64,000 nt of DNA from Lelliottia sp. JS-SCA-14 (GCF_035593345.1 NZ_CP141606.1:1550001-1614000); one strand, 5' to 3'; counted from the stretch's first letter, positions 10,534 to 21,816 are shown. Notes: a model not told the origin generated them from the sequence alone. Made by a program: numbers and translations.

Positions 10534-11218
10534 GCGCCTCATCCAGCTCGTTAACGTGGCCCTGGGCCACGTTCCGCCCGCGATACAGCACGCAAAAACG
10601 ATCCGCTACCCGGCGGATAAACGACAGCTGCTGCTCCGCTAACAGGACCGTCATCCCCAGTTCGCGACTTAAACGCATCAGCAGCTGCGCCAGCTTGTGG
10701 GCAAACGTGGTTCCCGTGCCGTGCAGCGGCTCATCCAGAATCAGCAGGCGAGGGCGAGTGATGAGTGCATTGGCGAGAGCGAGCTGGTACTGCTCCTCGG
10801 GCGACATGCCCGTCGCACGCGCGTGGCGCAGCGGCCAGAGCTGGGGGAACAGGGCGTAAATTTCACTGCTCGCACCGGCATCCGGTGCGCCTTTGGCGCG
10901 CATTGCCACGTGCAGGTTCTCCTCGACGGTGAGCTGCGAGAAAATCCGCCTGTCCTGCGAAACATAGCCAATTCCAGGCATCGCGCACTGCGTCGGTGCA
11001 GCGTTGCGCAAATCGCACGGTGGTGCGCCCGCTTCATGCCAGATAATGGTGCCACTTTCTATCGGTAACTGACCGGTGATGCAGTTGATCAGCGTCGTTT
11101 TGCCCATTCCCGGCAGCCCGATAACGCCCGTGCACATCCCCGGCGGCAAATCCAAATCCACATTCCACAGCGTGTGCTGGCTTCCATAGAACTGATTAAC
11201 AGCGCGCAGACTTAACAT
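10496..11218 (-). CDS. Orphan LivF/UrtE-like ABC transporter ATP-binding protein
   Basis: A 240-residue ABC ATPase, closest in layout to the branched-chain amino acid/urea importers (LivF, UrtE). It has Walker A GLPGMGKTT (about residues 36-44), a Q-loop region GYVSQDRRIFSQLTVEENL, and Walker B RLLILDEP. The signature reads MSPEEQYQLALANAL, where LSGGxxQ would be expected, so the C-loop is eroded. The switch region VLLAEQQ has Q in place of His, which is normal for the LivF group. The start at 11218 (MLSLRAVNQFYG) matches the family N-terminus and lies 7 bp after an AGGAGA ribosome site. No permease or binding protein is nearby. It converges on bioD with a 38-bp overlap, and from memory E. 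coli has no gene here. The substrate is unknown. Confidence 0.8.
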   Translation of the reverse strand: MLSLRAVNQFYGSQHTLWNVDLDLPPGMCTGVIGLPGMGKTTLINCITGQLPIESGTIIWHEAGAPPCDLRNAAPTQCAMPGIGYVSQDRRIFSQLTVEENLHVAMRAKGAPDAGASSEIYALFPQLWPLRHARATGMSPEEQYQLALANALITRPRLLILDEPLHGTGTTFAHKLAQLLMRLSRELGMTVLLAEQQLSFIRRVADRFCVLYRGRNVAQGHVNELDEALIAHWMSRDARR

Positions 11219-11831
11219 AATGCTCTCCTGTAAACGCGTGAGGGATAAGACGTCATCAGGAATGTGCAAAACCCCTGCCATAAACCGCAATCCGGTCAAA
11301 TAAACGGCAATTTTAAGATTAGGCTCACAAAGGTTAAGCGTGGCTACAGGGCACAGAATGACTGAATTGTGATTAAGATCTCGCCAGTGGCTTATGCGCC
11401 GTGGGACTGATTATCATCAAAAATGAGTGATAAATATTTTTTACGGACATGCCCATGGGAAAAACCGGGAATTTGCCGAGGGGCGCTCTATATGGGCTGG
11501 AAGCAGTTATCCACTATTCCTGTGGATAACCATGTGCATTAGAGTTAGAAAACCTGAGGCAAGCGAGAGAAGACGCGGCCTGCGCCTGAATTGATGCGAA
11601 ACGCGGCTTTAAGAAATATCTTCTATGAATTAACGAGTTAGACAAAAGCAATCATCGTCATGAAAGTGTCACCTGCTGCCATAAAACTATCATTACGTAG
11701 CTTGACAAATGTTAAAAATAGAAATGTTCTGGGGATAACCGCCCATCGCTGGTGTTTTATCTTGTCACAGCCTAAATTTTGACCCGTTTCGTGCTCATGA
11801 GTCGGATGCTAATCCAGATATCCTTACACGC
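11219..11831. other. Long intergenic region between the ABC ATPase and uvrB
   Basis: About 610 bp with no supportable gene and visibly more AT-rich than the flanks. It holds the paired DnaA boxes at 11506-11530 and a TTGACA hexamer at 11702-11707 with only a weak -10 behind it. No conserved small reading frame was recognised. Confidence 0.6.
11506..11530. promoter_or_regulatory. Paired inverted DnaA boxes upstream of uvrB
   Basis: TTATCCACT (11507-11515) and TGTGGATAA (11521-11529, the perfect DnaA box TTATCCACA on the minus strand) form a 9-bp perfect inverted repeat, GTTATCCAC/GTGGATAAC, with a 7-bp spacer. A DnaA box upstream of uvrB is known in E. coli, so this is probably the conserved site, here in a head-to-head pair. 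Confidence 0.7.
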
Positions 11832-11851
11832 CACTGGTTTTACATCCAGTA
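11832..11851. promoter_or_regulatory. LexA (SOS) box of uvrB
   Basis: CACTGGTTTTACATCCAGTA has the required CTG-N10-CAG spacing and differs little from the E. coli uvrB SOS box. It lies 75 bp before the uvrB start and just upstream of promoter P1. Confidence 0.9.
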
Positions 11852-11858
11852 TTTATTA

Positions 11859-11887
11859 CTGGCAAATTTACCAGCCGCGAGTAAAAT
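11859..11887 (+). promoter_or_regulatory. uvrB promoter P1 (sigma-70)
   Basis: CTGGCA (11859-11864) and TAAAAT (11882-11887) are separated by 17 bp and align with the known uvrB P1 elements of E. coli. The start codon follows at 11926. Confidence 0.65.
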
Positions 11888-11925
11888 TACTCACTGCCGC
11901 TTTTTCCGTCACCAGGTTGTCGCCC

Positions 11926-13941
<2,016 letters not shown>

Positions 13942-13945
13942 CGGC

Positions 13946-14037
13946 TTTTGCCGGGTGGCGGCTTCGCCTTACCCGGCCTACGTTTCGAGCCGTTGTACGA
14001 CCCTTGTAGGCCCGATAAGCGTAGCGCCATCGGGCGC
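13946..14037. repeat. Two REP palindromes between uvrB and ybhK
   Basis: GCCGGGT...ACCCGGC at about 13949-13977 and a second, divergent copy with GCCCGAT...ATCGGGC at about 14008-14034 fill the gap between the convergent genes uvrB and ybhK. Confidence 0.75.
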
Positions 14038-14047
14038 TGTTCGGTTG

Positions 14048-14956
14048 TTACCCCAGCCCCTGAATCGCTTTCTCCAGCGCCAGGCGCAGCAAATGCCGGT
14101 CGTGGCGATACTTAATATCACTCGCTTCCAGCTCCTCCTGCACCACTACCCGGCCTTCCATCCCTGAAACATCCACCTTCGGCCCAACGACCACACCGTC
14201 GATAATTTTTTTACCGACGTACTGCTCCATCAGATTCAGTTTATCTGCAAGCGACAGGCTGGCAGCGGCAGGGCTGAGCTCTTTACCCAGATTGCCGATG
14301 TAGACCATCGGGGCTGGCGTCCTGCGCAGCGCCTGCGCCAGCTCTTTCACCAGCAGCAGCGGCATCAGGCTGGTGTAGAAACTGCCCGGCCCGATAAGAA
14401 TCAAATCCGCTTCGCCGATCGCTTCCACCGCTTCACGCGTGGCCGGAACAGAAGGGTAGGTCATCAGCTCCTGAGGCGGCAAAATCAGCTGGTCAATATT
14501 CACCTCGCCATAGACTTCATGGCCTTCGGTGTCGATCGCCATCAAATCGACCGGTTGTTCTGACATAGGGATCAGGAATGCATCCACTTTCAGCAGGTTT
14601 CGGATTAAATTAATCGCCTCCAGCGGGCGCACGCTCAGGTGATCCAGCGCCTTTAACATCAGATTTCCGAGGTTATGTCCGGAAAGCTCACCATTCCCGC
14701 TAAAACGATACTCAAACATTGCCGAAGCGACGCTTTGTTCGGTAATTAACTGGTTAAGACAGTTACGCATATCGCCCCAGGCGATGCCGCCTTCGGAACG
14801 ACGGATACGACCTGTAGAGCCCCCGTTATCGGTGGTGGTTACGATCCCGGTGAGCCTGGAGCCCAGCGAGGATAATGACGACATCACCCGCCCCAGCCCA
14901 TGCCCTCCGCCGAGAGCGACCACACGGTCAAGATCCGCAAAAGTGCGATTGCGCAT
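14048..14956 (-). CDS. ybhK: YbhK, CofD/YvcK-type putative gluconeogenesis factor
   Basis: Member of the YvcK/CofD-like family, whose members bind UDP-sugars and affect cell shape and carbon metabolism in Gram-positives; the enterobacterial role is not well defined. The 302-residue protein begins with the nucleotide-binding [15 protein letters not shown], followed by [10 protein letters not shown], and has [13 protein letters not shown] and [11 protein letters not shown] further on. I use the ATG at 14956 (MRNRTFADL), preceded by AAGGA at a 6-bp spacing, rather than the ATG two codons earlier. It converges on uvrB and is divergent from moaA. Confidence 0.9.
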   Translation of the reverse strand: MRNRTFADLDRVVALGGGHGLGRVMSSLSSLGSRLTGIVTTTDNGGSTGRIRRSEGGIAWGDMRNCLNQLITEQSVASAMFEYRFSGNGELSGHNLGNLMLKALDHLSVRPLEAINLIRNLLKVDAFLIPMSEQPVDLMAIDTEGHEVYGEVNIDQLILPPQELMTYPSVPATREAVEAIGEADLILIGPGSFYTSLMPLLLVKELAQALRRTPAPMVYIGNLGKELSPAAASLSLADKLNLMEQYVGKKIIDGVVVGPKVDVSGMEGRVVVQEELEASDIKYRHDRHLLRLALEKAIQGLG

Positions 14957-15096
14957 ACACATTCCTTATCACATTCGATCCGCGTAACAGTAACCCAACT
15001 ACCCCTAAAAGACGATGCCCGACCCCCGGCAAAATGACGTATATCAATGCGAAACTATGATTTTTACGTATTCTGTAGTGAAAGTGCGCGATCTGG

Positions 15097-15122
15097 TCGC
15101 TATATATATAATTATATAGCGA
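15097..15122. promoter_or_regulatory. ModE box upstream of moaA
   Basis: TCGCTATATA and TATATAGCGA form a perfect 10-bp inverted repeat with a 6-bp spacer (15107-15112). This matches the known molybdate-ModE operator layout CGnTATATA-N6-TATATAnCG. In E. coli, ModE activates the moa operon, and the position here, upstream of the Moco riboswitch leader, is consistent with that. Confidence 0.8.
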
Positions 15123-15193
15123 AAGCGGCGAATGGCGAAAGTGCCATTTCCGCGCTACTATCGGCATAACCCACGTTTTCGAAAATGAAAACA

Positions 15194-15298
15194 TACACTC
15201 TAGCCCTGGCGCCTGTGTCACTTGATATGGCGCCCTGGCCGTAGCGGCAACGCTACCAGGGTACAGAAAGAAATGACTGTGCCTCCCGTACTGGAAAG
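15194..15298 (+). ncRNA. Molybdenum cofactor (Moco) riboswitch
   Basis: The leader has the conserved architecture of the Moco RNA motif of the E. coli moaA leader: it begins at CTCTAGCC (15199), contains the pairing arms GGCGCC/GGCGCC and the GTAGCGGCAACGCTAC hairpin (15241-15256), and ends with the invariant-looking AAGAAATGACTGTGCCTCCCGTACTGG before the ribosome site AAAGG. In E. coli the moaA element represses translation when Moco is abundant. Boundaries are approximate. Confidence 0.85.
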
Positions 15299-15304
15299 GT
15301 GTAC

Positions 15305-16294
15305 ATGGCTTCTCAACTCACAGATGCTTTCGCGCGTAAGTTTTTCTATTTACGTCTGTCGATTACCGATGTGTGCAATTTTCGTTGCACCTATTGCCTG
15401 CCGAACGGCTACAAGCCGGGCAGCGTCACCAATAACGGATTTCTCTCCGTCGACGAAGTGCGCCGCGTGACGCGCGCCTTCTCTGAGCTCGGCACGGAAA
15501 AAGTGCGTCTCACGGGTGGCGAGCCCTCCCTGCGTCGTGATTTCCCCGACATCATCGCCGCCGTTCGCGAAAATGCCAGCATTCGTCAAATCGCCGTCAC
15601 CACCAATGGCTATCGCTTAGCCCGCGATGTCACCCAGTGGCGTGATGCCGGTCTCACGGCCATCAACGTCAGCGTCGACAGCCTCGACGCGCGCCAGTTT
15701 CACGCCATTACCGGGCAGGATAAATTCCGCCAGGTGATGGAAGGCATCGACGCCGCGTTTGAAGCCGGTTTCGACAAGGTCAAAGTCAACACGGTGTTGA
15801 TGCGCGATGTAAACCATCACCAGCTCGACACCTTCCTCGCGTGGGTCAAACCCCGCCGCATTCAACTGCGTTTTATTGAGCTGATGGAAACCGGCGAGGG
15901 CAGCGATCTGTTCCGCCGTCATCATATCTCCGGCATGGTGCTGCGCGATGAACTGCTCAAACGCGGCTGGATCCACCAGATCCGCCAGCGCAGCGACGGC
16001 CCGGCGCAGGTCTTTTGTCACCCGGATTACGAAGGGGAAATTGGGCTTATCATGCCCTATGAGAAAGACTTCTGCGCCACCTGCAACCGTCTGCGCGTCT
16101 CCTCTGTTGGCAAGCTGCATCTGTGCCTGTTCGGCGACGGCGGCGTGGATCTTCGCGATTTGCTGGCAGACGATGCCCAACAGGACGCCCTCGAAGCACG
16201 CATTTCTGCGGCTCTGACGCATAAAAAACAGACCCATTTCCTGCATCAGGGCGACACCGGGATTACACAAAACCTGTCCTATATCGGCGGGTAA
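15305..16294 (+). CDS. moaA: GTP 3',8-cyclase MoaA
   Basis: Radical-SAM enzyme that cyclises GTP in the first step of molybdopterin synthesis; acts with MoaC to give cyclic pyranopterin monophosphate. At 329 residues it matches E. coli. The N-terminal cluster motif is CNFRCTYC (about residues 24-31); the C-terminal cluster motif is [18 protein letters not shown]; it ends in the essential Gly-Gly tail (YIGG). The ATG at 15305 (MASQLTDAF) is preferred over one two codons earlier. First gene of moaABCDE, under the ModE box and Moco riboswitch. Confidence 0.98.
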   Translation: MASQLTDAFARKFFYLRLSITDVCNFRCTYCLPNGYKPGSVTNNGFLSVDEVRRVTRAFSELGTEKVRLTGGEPSLRRDFPDIIAAVRENASIRQIAVTTNGYRLARDVTQWRDAGLTAINVSVDSLDARQFHAITGQDKFRQVMEGIDAAFEAGFDKVKVNTVLMRDVNHHQLDTFLAWVKPRRIQLRFIELMETGEGSDLFRRHHISGMVLRDELLKRGWIHQIRQRSDGPAQVFCHPDYEGEIGLIMPYEKDFCATCNRLRVSSVGKLHLCLFGDGGVDLRDLLADDAQQDALEARISAALTHKKQTHFLHQGDTGITQNLSYIGG

Positions 16295-16316
16295 TCGGCT
16301 TAAAAGGAACCAGAAA

Positions 16317-16829
16317 ATGAGTCAGGTCAGCGCTGAATTTATTCCGACGCGTATTGCTATTCTTACCGTTTCTGAGCGCCGTGGCGAAGAGGACGACACC
16401 TCCGGCCACTGGCTGCGCGATGCCGCCCACGAAGCGGGGCACAGCATTGTTGATAAAGCGATTGTGAAAGAGAACCGCTACGCCATTCGCGCCCAGGTCT
16501 CTCAGTGGATTGCCAGCGACGAGGTGCAGGTGGTGTTAATCACCGGCGGCACCGGTTTTACCGCAGGCGATCAGGCGCCAGAAGCGCTGCTCCCGCTGTT
16601 TGACCGTGAAGTCGAAGGCTTTGGCGAAGTGTTCCGCATGCTCTCCTTTGAAGAGATCGGCACTTCGACATTGCAGTCGCGCGCGGTGGCCGGGATTGCC
16701 AACAAAACGCTTATTTTTGCCATGCCGGGCTCGACCAAAGCCTGCCGCACGGCGTGGGAAAACATCATTGCCCCGCAATTAGATGCCCGCACCCGTCCGT
16801 GTAATTTTCATCCTCATTTGAAGAAGTAA
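16317..16829 (+). CDS. moaB: Molybdenum cofactor biosynthesis protein MoaB
   Basis: MogA/MoaB-type protein of 170 residues. In organisms with a separate MogA its exact role is redundant or unclear; it is structurally a molybdopterin adenylyltransferase-like fold. The signature VLITGGTGFTAGDQAPEAL (about residues 64-82) and PGSTKACRTAWENII near the C-terminus are visible. It starts 22 bp after moaA with an AAGGAA ribosome site and is followed at 3 bp by moaC. Confidence 0.96.
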   Translation: MSQVSAEFIPTRIAILTVSERRGEEDDTSGHWLRDAAHEAGHSIVDKAIVKENRYAIRAQVSQWIASDEVQVVLITGGTGFTAGDQAPEALLPLFDREVEGFGEVFRMLSFEEIGTSTLQSRAVAGIANKTLIFAMPGSTKACRTAWENIIAPQLDARTRPCNFHPHLKK

Positions 16830-16832
16830 GCT

Positions 16833-17318
16833 ATGTCGCAATTGACCCACATTAACGCCGCGGGCGAAGCCCATATGGTGGATGTCTCCGCCAAGGCCGA
16901 AACGGTACGCGAAGCGCGCGCCGAAGCCTTCGTGACCATGTTGCCGGAAACCCTGGCGATGATTATCGACGGCAGCCACCACAAGGGCGACGTCTTCGCC
17001 ACCGCCCGTATCGCCGGAATTCAGGCCGCAAAACGCACCTGGGATCTGATTCCTCTCTGCCATCCGCTGATGCTCAGCAAGGTGGAAGTGAATCTGCAGG
17101 CCGAACCGGACCACAACCGCGTGCGCATCGAGACCCTGTGCCGTCTGACCGGTAAAACGGGCGTCGAAATGGAAGCCTTAACGGCGGCCTCGGTGGCGGC
17201 GCTGACCATTTACGATATGTGCAAAGCGGTACAGAAAGATATGGTGATTGGCCCGGTTCGTCTGCTGGCGAAAAGCGGCGGAAAATCCGGCGATTTCAGG
17301 GTGGACACTCATGATTAA
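16833..17318 (+). CDS. moaC: Cyclic pyranopterin monophosphate synthase MoaC
   Basis: Converts the MoaA product 3',8-cyclo-GTP to cyclic pyranopterin monophosphate. The 161-residue protein shows the family core [14 protein letters not shown] (about residues 73-86), [27 protein letters not shown], and the C-terminal [11 protein letters not shown] with its conserved lysines. It overlaps moaD by 8 bp, which suggests coupled translation. Confidence 0.97.
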   Translation: MSQLTHINAAGEAHMVDVSAKAETVREARAEAFVTMLPETLAMIIDGSHHKGDVFATARIAGIQAAKRTWDLIPLCHPLMLSKVEVNLQAEPDHNRVRIETLCRLTGKTGVEMEALTAASVAALTIYDMCKAVQKDMVIGPVRLLAKSGGKSGDFRVDTHD

Positions 17319-17556
17319 CGTGCTCTTTTTTGCTCAGGTTCGCGAGCTGGTCAATACCGACAGCCTGACCCTCGATACCCCTTTCGAAAACGTCGAAGCT
17401 CTGCGCGCCCATCTGGCGGCGCAAAGCGACCGTTGGGCGCTGGCGCTGGAGGAGGGCAAGCTGCTGGCGGCGGTGAATCAGACGCTGGTGGAATTTTCCC
17501 ATCCGCTCAACGCCGGTGATGAAGTGGCGTTTTTCCCGCCGGTCACAGGGGGTTAA
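17311..17556 (+). CDS. moaD: Molybdopterin synthase sulfur-carrier subunit MoaD
   Basis: Ubiquitin-fold sulfur carrier of 81 residues; its C-terminal thiocarboxylate donates sulfur for the dithiolene of molybdopterin. The essential C-terminal Gly-Gly is present (FFPPVTGG). The ATG at 17311 ([13 protein letters not shown]) lies inside the end of moaC and matches the family start; longer in-frame extensions merely run through moaC. moaE follows two bases later. Confidence 0.96.
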   Translation: MINVLFFAQVRELVNTDSLTLDTPFENVEALRAHLAAQSDRWALALEEGKLLAAVNQTLVEFSHPLNAGDEVAFFPPVTGG

Positions 17557-17558
17557 TC

Positions 17559-18011
17559 ATGTCTGATACGCGTATTGTTGTCGGGCCGGAGCGCTTTAAC
17601 GTCGGCACGGAGTACAGCTGGCTCGCCGAGCGTGACGAAGACGGCGCGGTGGTGACCTTTACCGGCAAAGTCCGTAACCATAATCTTGGTGATAGTGTGA
17701 AAGCGCTGACGCTCGAGTATTATCCGGGCATGACGGAGAAGTCGCTTGCCACTATCGTGGAAGAGGCCCGTCAGCGCTGGCCACTCGGACGTGTCACGGT
17801 GATCCACCGCGTCGGCGAAATGTGGCCAGGCGAAGAGATTGTCTTTGTCGGCGTCACCAGCTCCCATCGCAGCAGTGCGTTCGAAGCGGGTGAATTTATT
17901 ATGGATTATCTCAAAACCCGCGCGCCATTCTGGAAGCGAGAAGCCACGCCCGAAGGGGAGCGATGGGTGGAGTCGCGCGACAGCGATAAACAGGCTGCCA
18001 GCCGCTGGTAA
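17559..18011 (+). CDS. moaE: Molybdopterin synthase catalytic subunit MoaE
   Basis: Catalytic subunit of molybdopterin synthase, a heterotetramer with MoaD, converting cPMP to molybdopterin. The 150-residue sequence includes FTGKVRNHNLGD (about residues 30-41), LEYYPGMTEK, VIHRVGEMWPGEEIVFVGV and the C-terminal MDYLKTRAPFWKREAT with the conserved lysine pair. Last gene of moaABCDE. Confidence 0.97.
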   Translation: MSDTRIVVGPERFNVGTEYSWLAERDEDGAVVTFTGKVRNHNLGDSVKALTLEYYPGMTEKSLATIVEEARQRWPLGRVTVIHRVGEMWPGEEIVFVGVTSSHRSSAFEAGEFIMDYLKTRAPFWKREATPEGERWVESRDSDKQAASRW

Positions 18012-18068
18012 CCGGTTGGCGCAGATGTGTTAATCTTAACAAGTGTGCCCACTTAATCAGGAGTTATC

Positions 18069-18776
18069 ATGGACCGATTTCCACGTTCGGATTCAATCGT
18101 TCAGCAGACGCGCAGCGGCCTGCAAACCTACATGGCGCAGGTGTACGGCTGGATGACCTGCGGCCTGCTGCTCACCGCGTTTATCGCGTGGTACGCAGCA
18201 AATACCCCCGCCTTGATGATGTTTATCTTCTCCAGCAAAATCACCTTCTTCGGGCTGATTATCGCCCAGCTGGCGCTGGTCTTCGTGCTCTCCGGTCTGG
18301 TGCAAAAGCTCAGCGCAGGGATGGCGACGACGCTGTTTATGCTCTATTCGGCGCTCACCGGGCTGACGCTCTCCAGTATTTTTATCGTCTACACCTATTC
18401 GTCCATTGCCAGCACCTTTGTGGTCGCGGGCGGGATGTTTGGTGCCATGAGCCTGTACGGCTACACCACCAAACGCGATCTAAGCGGCTTCGGCAATATG
18501 CTGTTTATGGCGCTGATCGGGATTGTGCTGGCGTCGCTGGTGAACTTCTGGCTGAAAAGCGAGGCGCTGATGTGGGCGGTGACCTATATCGGGGTGATTG
18601 TGTTTGTCGGCCTGACGGCCTATGACACGCAGAAGCTGAAAAACATCGGCGAGCAGATTGACGTGCGTGACAGCTCGAACCTGCGCAAATACGCGATTCT
18701 TGGCGCACTGACGCTGTATCTGGACTTCATCAACCTATTCCTGATGCTGCTGCGGATTTTCGGCAACCGTCGATAA
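18069..18776 (+). CDS. ybhL: YbhL, Bax inhibitor-1 family inner-membrane protein
   Basis: Bax inhibitor-1/YccA-family integral membrane protein, 235 residues with about seven predicted membrane segments and little polar sequence between them. Conserved elements are the N-terminal QTYMAQVYGWM and the C-terminal TAYDTQKLKN..GALTLYLDFINLFLMLLRIFG, where family aspartates thought to control a proton/calcium leak are retained. Its cellular role in enterobacteria is not established. Start has an AGGAG ribosome site at 18059. In E. coli ybhM follows; here it is absent and a REP pair leads into ybhN. Confidence 0.93.
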   Translation: MDRFPRSDSIVQQTRSGLQTYMAQVYGWMTCGLLLTAFIAWYAANTPALMMFIFSSKITFFGLIIAQLALVFVLSGLVQKLSAGMATTLFMLYSALTGLTLSSIFIVYTYSSIASTFVVAGGMFGAMSLYGYTTKRDLSGFGNMLFMALIGIVLASLVNFWLKSEALMWAVTYIGVIVFVGLTAYDTQKLKNIGEQIDVRDSSNLRKYAILGALTLYLDFINLFLMLLRIFGNRR

Positions 18777-18782
18777 CCTCGT

Positions 18783-18852
18783 TGCCCGGTGGCGCTAGCG
18801 CTTACCGGGCCTACAATCCGTAGGTCGGGTAAGCGCAGCGCCACCCGACTTT
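18783..18852. repeat. REP pair between ybhL and ybhN
   Basis: Two inverted REP palindromes, GCCCGGTGGCGC...ACCGGGC (18784-18811) and GTCGGGT...ACCCGAC (18823-18850), occupy the gap between the convergent genes ybhL and ybhN. Confidence 0.75.
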
Positions 18853-18854
18853 CG

Positions 18855-19817
18855 TCACTTCGCCATCGCCTTCTCGTTCTTCGCCCGCAGCTTTTTCGCC
18901 CGACTCTCCAGAACCAAATACCCCACCGTCGCCAGCGCCAGCGGCAGGAAGTAATAGAGCATGCGATAGGCCAGCAGCGCCGCGATAATCTTGCCGTGAG
19001 AGACATGCTCCCCCGCCAGCAGGGCGATAAACACCGCTTCCAGCACCCCAATCCCCGCCGGAATATGGACAATCACCCCGGCGATACTGCTCACTAGCAG
19101 CACGCCGAGCACGAAGAAATAGTTCACCTCTTCGCCAATCAGCAGCCAGATAATCGCCCCCATCACCATCCAGTTAGCGCTGGAGACCACCATCTGCACC
19201 AGCGCAAATTTCCATGACGGCAGCACCAGCTTTTGCCCTTTGACGGTCATGTGACGGCGTTTGGCGAACGCACAGCCCCACAGATAGACCGCAATAATCA
19301 GCAGCAGGACGATGCCCAACATCTGCAGCGTCGATTCATCTATGTACCAGTGGGCAGGCAACTGAACCACGCCGAAACTGAAAATCACCCCGCCGAGCAG
19401 AATATACCCCAGCCAGTTGGTGGTAATGCTGAGTGAGAAAATGCGCGTAATGGTGCTCCCCGGCAGCCCAAGGCGCGAGTACAGGCGGTAGCGCATCCCG
19501 ATGCCGCCTACCCAGGTGCTGAGGGTCAGGTTAAAGGCGTAGCAGATAAACGACACCAGCATCACCTGGCGCTTTGCCAGCTTATGTCCGCAGTACGCGC
19601 GGCCCAGCAGGTCATAACAGCCATAGATCAGATAGCTGACGACCACTAAACCCAGCGCGCTGAGCAGCACCATCCGGTTGTAGTTGCGGATAACTTTCCA
19701 CACCTCTTCCCAGTCAATTTTTTGCGCGTAAACCACCAGCAGCACGGCGACGGCAATGAAAAACAGCCAGGTGAGGATGCGCTTCGCCAGTCGCCAGCGG
19801 GGATGTGATTTGCTCAT
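18855..19817 (-). CDS. ybhN: YbhN, LPG-synthase-like (UPF0104) inner-membrane protein
   Basis: Integral membrane protein of 320 residues with roughly eight hydrophobic segments, related to the flippase-like transmembrane half of lysylphosphatidylglycerol synthase (UPF0104). Motifs include YAFNLTLSTWVGGIGMRYRLYSRLG and HIPAGIGVLEAVF, typical of the family. It ends with a lysine/arginine-rich cytoplasmic tail. Its ATG overlaps the stop of clsB by one base (TAATG), so it is the last gene of ybhP-clsB-ybhN; a lipid-related role is inferred from that context. Confidence 0.9.
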   Translation of the reverse strand: MSKSHPRWRLAKRILTWLFFIAVAVLLVVYAQKIDWEEVWKVIRNYNRMVLLSALGLVVVSYLIYGCYDLLGRAYCGHKLAKRQVMLVSFICYAFNLTLSTWVGGIGMRYRLYSRLGLPGSTITRIFSLSITTNWLGYILLGGVIFSFGVVQLPAHWYIDESTLQMLGIVLLLIIAVYLWGCAFAKRRHMTVKGQKLVLPSWKFALVQMVVSSANWMVMGAIIWLLIGEEVNYFFVLGVLLVSSIAGVIVHIPAGIGVLEAVFIALLAGEHVSHGKIIAALLAYRMLYYFLPLALATVGYLVLESRAKKLRAKNEKAMAK

Positions 19818-21058
19818 TACGGTTTCACCCCTGAGTTTTCGGTTTCAACGCGGTCCTGGGTTTCCATTTCCGGCTGAACCGGAGCGGGCACCTGCGCGAG
19901 TTTCGGCTTGTGGGCCGGGAGCCAGCCGACCAGCGCCGGGAAGTGGCGCAGGAAGTGGAACACCACCACGCTTTTGCTCAGGTTCCACCAGGTGCGTTTC
20001 GGCACCATCGAATCATCCACCCGCACGCAGTCACGGTCGATAATGCCGGTCAGGTTATCGCGCAGGGTCTGGTTGAAGGTGCGATCGTGAATAATCAGAT
20101 TGGCTTCCAGATTGAGCGACAGGCTTAAAGGATCGAGATTGCTCGATCCAACCGTCGCCCAGTGATCGTCCATCAGCGCCACTTTGCCGTGCAGCGGTCG
20201 ACGGCGGTATTCGTAAATCTGCACGCCGCCTTTGACCAGGTAGTTGTAGAGCAGCCGCGCGCCGACGGTGACGATCGGCATATCCGGCTCGCCTTGCACG
20301 ATCAGTTTGACGCGCACCCCGCGCCGCGCGGCATTACGCATGGCGTGCAGGAGACGGTAGCCGGGGAAGAAATAGGCGTTGGCGATGATCACCTCGCGTT
20401 TCGCATTGGCGAGCATCTTCAGGTAGTGCCGCTCGATGTCGTCCCGGTGCTCGCCGTTGTCGCGCCAGATAAACAGCGCCTGCGCCTCGCCGGGCTGGTG
20501 GTTCTCTTCCGGGCGATGATGGCGCTTCCACCAGCGGCGAACGGCTGATTGACCCGGCAGGTTTTCCAGCTCAAACAGCAAAATGTCCTGCACCACCGGG
20601 CCTTCGACTTTCACCGCATAATCCTGCTTCGCCTCCGGGCCGTAGTCGGACATGTGCTCGTCGGAGTAGTTAATTCCGCCGACGAAGGCGACGGTGCCAT
20701 CCACCACCACAATTTTGCGGTGCATCCGGCGAAAAACGTTGGTCCGCATCCCGAGCAGCGGCGGGCGCGGGTCATAATAGCGGAACACCACGCCCGCTGC
20801 GGTCAGCTCGTTGACAAAACTATCGCTAAGGTCCGGCGAGCCGTAGCCGTCGAGCAGCACTTCCACTTTGACCCCGCGCTGAGCCGCGCGCAGCACCGCC
20901 TCGTGCAGCTGACGGCCGACGCCGTCCTCAAACCAGATAAAGGTTTCGAGGATCACTTTTTGCTCTGCCGCATCGAGCGCGGCAAACACCGCCGGATAGT
21001 ACTCATCGCCATTTTCCAGCAGCGTGATTTGATTACCTTCTCGCCATGAACATTTCAT
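19817..21058 (-). CDS. clsB: Cardiolipin synthase B
   Basis: Phospholipase D-superfamily enzyme (formerly YbhO) that makes cardiolipin from phosphatidylglycerol at the inner membrane. The 413-residue protein carries two HKD motifs: [18 protein letters not shown] (about residue 112) and [18 protein letters not shown] (about 293). A basic, proline-rich tail closes the protein. Its ATG overlaps the ybhP stop by 4 bp, and in E. coli ybhP co-expression stimulates ClsB. Confidence 0.95.
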   Translation of the reverse strand: MKCSWREGNQITLLENGDEYYPAVFAALDAAEQKVILETFIWFEDGVGRQLHEAVLRAAQRGVKVEVLLDGYGSPDLSDSFVNELTAAGVVFRYYDPRPPLLGMRTNVFRRMHRKIVVVDGTVAFVGGINYSDEHMSDYGPEAKQDYAVKVEGPVVQDILLFELENLPGQSAVRRWWKRHHRPEENHQPGEAQALFIWRDNGEHRDDIERHYLKMLANAKREVIIANAYFFPGYRLLHAMRNAARRGVRVKLIVQGEPDMPIVTVGARLLYNYLVKGGVQIYEYRRRPLHGKVALMDDHWATVGSSNLDPLSLSLNLEANLIIHDRTFNQTLRDNLTGIIDRDCVRVDDSMVPKRTWWNLSKSVVVFHFLRHFPALVGWLPAHKPKLAQVPAPVQPEMETQDRVETENSGVKP

Positions 21059-21816
21059 AAGTGGATCTCCGCACTTAACGGGGCATGGTCAGACAGGTGA
21101 CGCCAGCTCTTCAGCGCCAGCGCGCTCGGTTGACTGGCGTGGGCGTTCTTGACATAGATACGGTCAAGGCGCAGCAGGGGAAAACTCACCGGGAAGGTGC
21201 GCGCCGGGCGGCCGTGGGCGCGGGTGAAAATCTCATCCAGCCCGGCGTCGGCTTTCAGCGAACGACTGGCGCGCTGTTGCCAGTCGTTGAAATCCCCCGC
21301 GATCACCACCGGATCGTTTTCCGGCAGGGAGTTGACCCAGCGCGCCATCATCGCTAATTGCGCCTGGCGGTGTGCCTCCCGCAGCCCCAGATGCACGCAC
21401 CCCACGTGAACTGGAAAGGCCAGGTCGGGCGGGGTGATCCGACAGTAAAGCAGCCCGCGTTTTTCGCTTTCGCCCACCGAGACGTCGTGATTCTCATAAT
21501 GTTCGATGGGAAAACGCGACAGCACCGCGTTGCCGTGGTGGCCTTCCGGGTAAACCGCGTTGCGCCCGTAGGCGTAGTCGCTCCACATGGTATCGGCCAG
21601 AAATTCATAGTGTGACGTGTCCGGCCAGTTCTCGACGTGCAGCGGGTGAATATCATGTGCGCCCATCACTTCCTGCAGGCAGACAATATCCGCGCCGACG
21701 GTGCGTACCGCGTCGCGCAGCTCGGGTAAAATGAAGCGGCGATTAAATGCCGTGAAGCCTTTGTGTGTGTTAATCGTCAAAATTTTTAGCGAAAAATGCC
21801 GGGTTTTTTGCGTCAT
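21055..21816 (-). CDS. ybhP: YbhP, endonuclease/exonuclease/phosphatase-family protein
   Basis: EEP-superfamily metal-dependent hydrolase of 253 residues. The fold's catalytic motifs are visible: LTINTHKG at the N-terminus, CLQEVMG with the metal-binding Glu, [18 protein letters not shown] and [10 protein letters not shown] at the C-terminus. First gene of the ybhP-clsB-ybhN operon; it probably supports cardiolipin synthesis by ClsB, but the phosphatase substrate is not known from sequence. No signal peptide. Confidence 0.93.
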   Translation of the reverse strand: MTQKTRHFSLKILTINTHKGFTAFNRRFILPELRDAVRTVGADIVCLQEVMGAHDIHPLHVENWPDTSHYEFLADTMWSDYAYGRNAVYPEGHHGNAVLSRFPIEHYENHDVSVGESEKRGLLYCRITPPDLAFPVHVGCVHLGLREAHRQAQLAMMARWVNSLPENDPVVIAGDFNDWQQRASRSLKADAGLDEIFTRAHGRPARTFPVSFPLLRLDRIYVKNAHASQPSALALKSWRHLSDHAPLSAEIHL

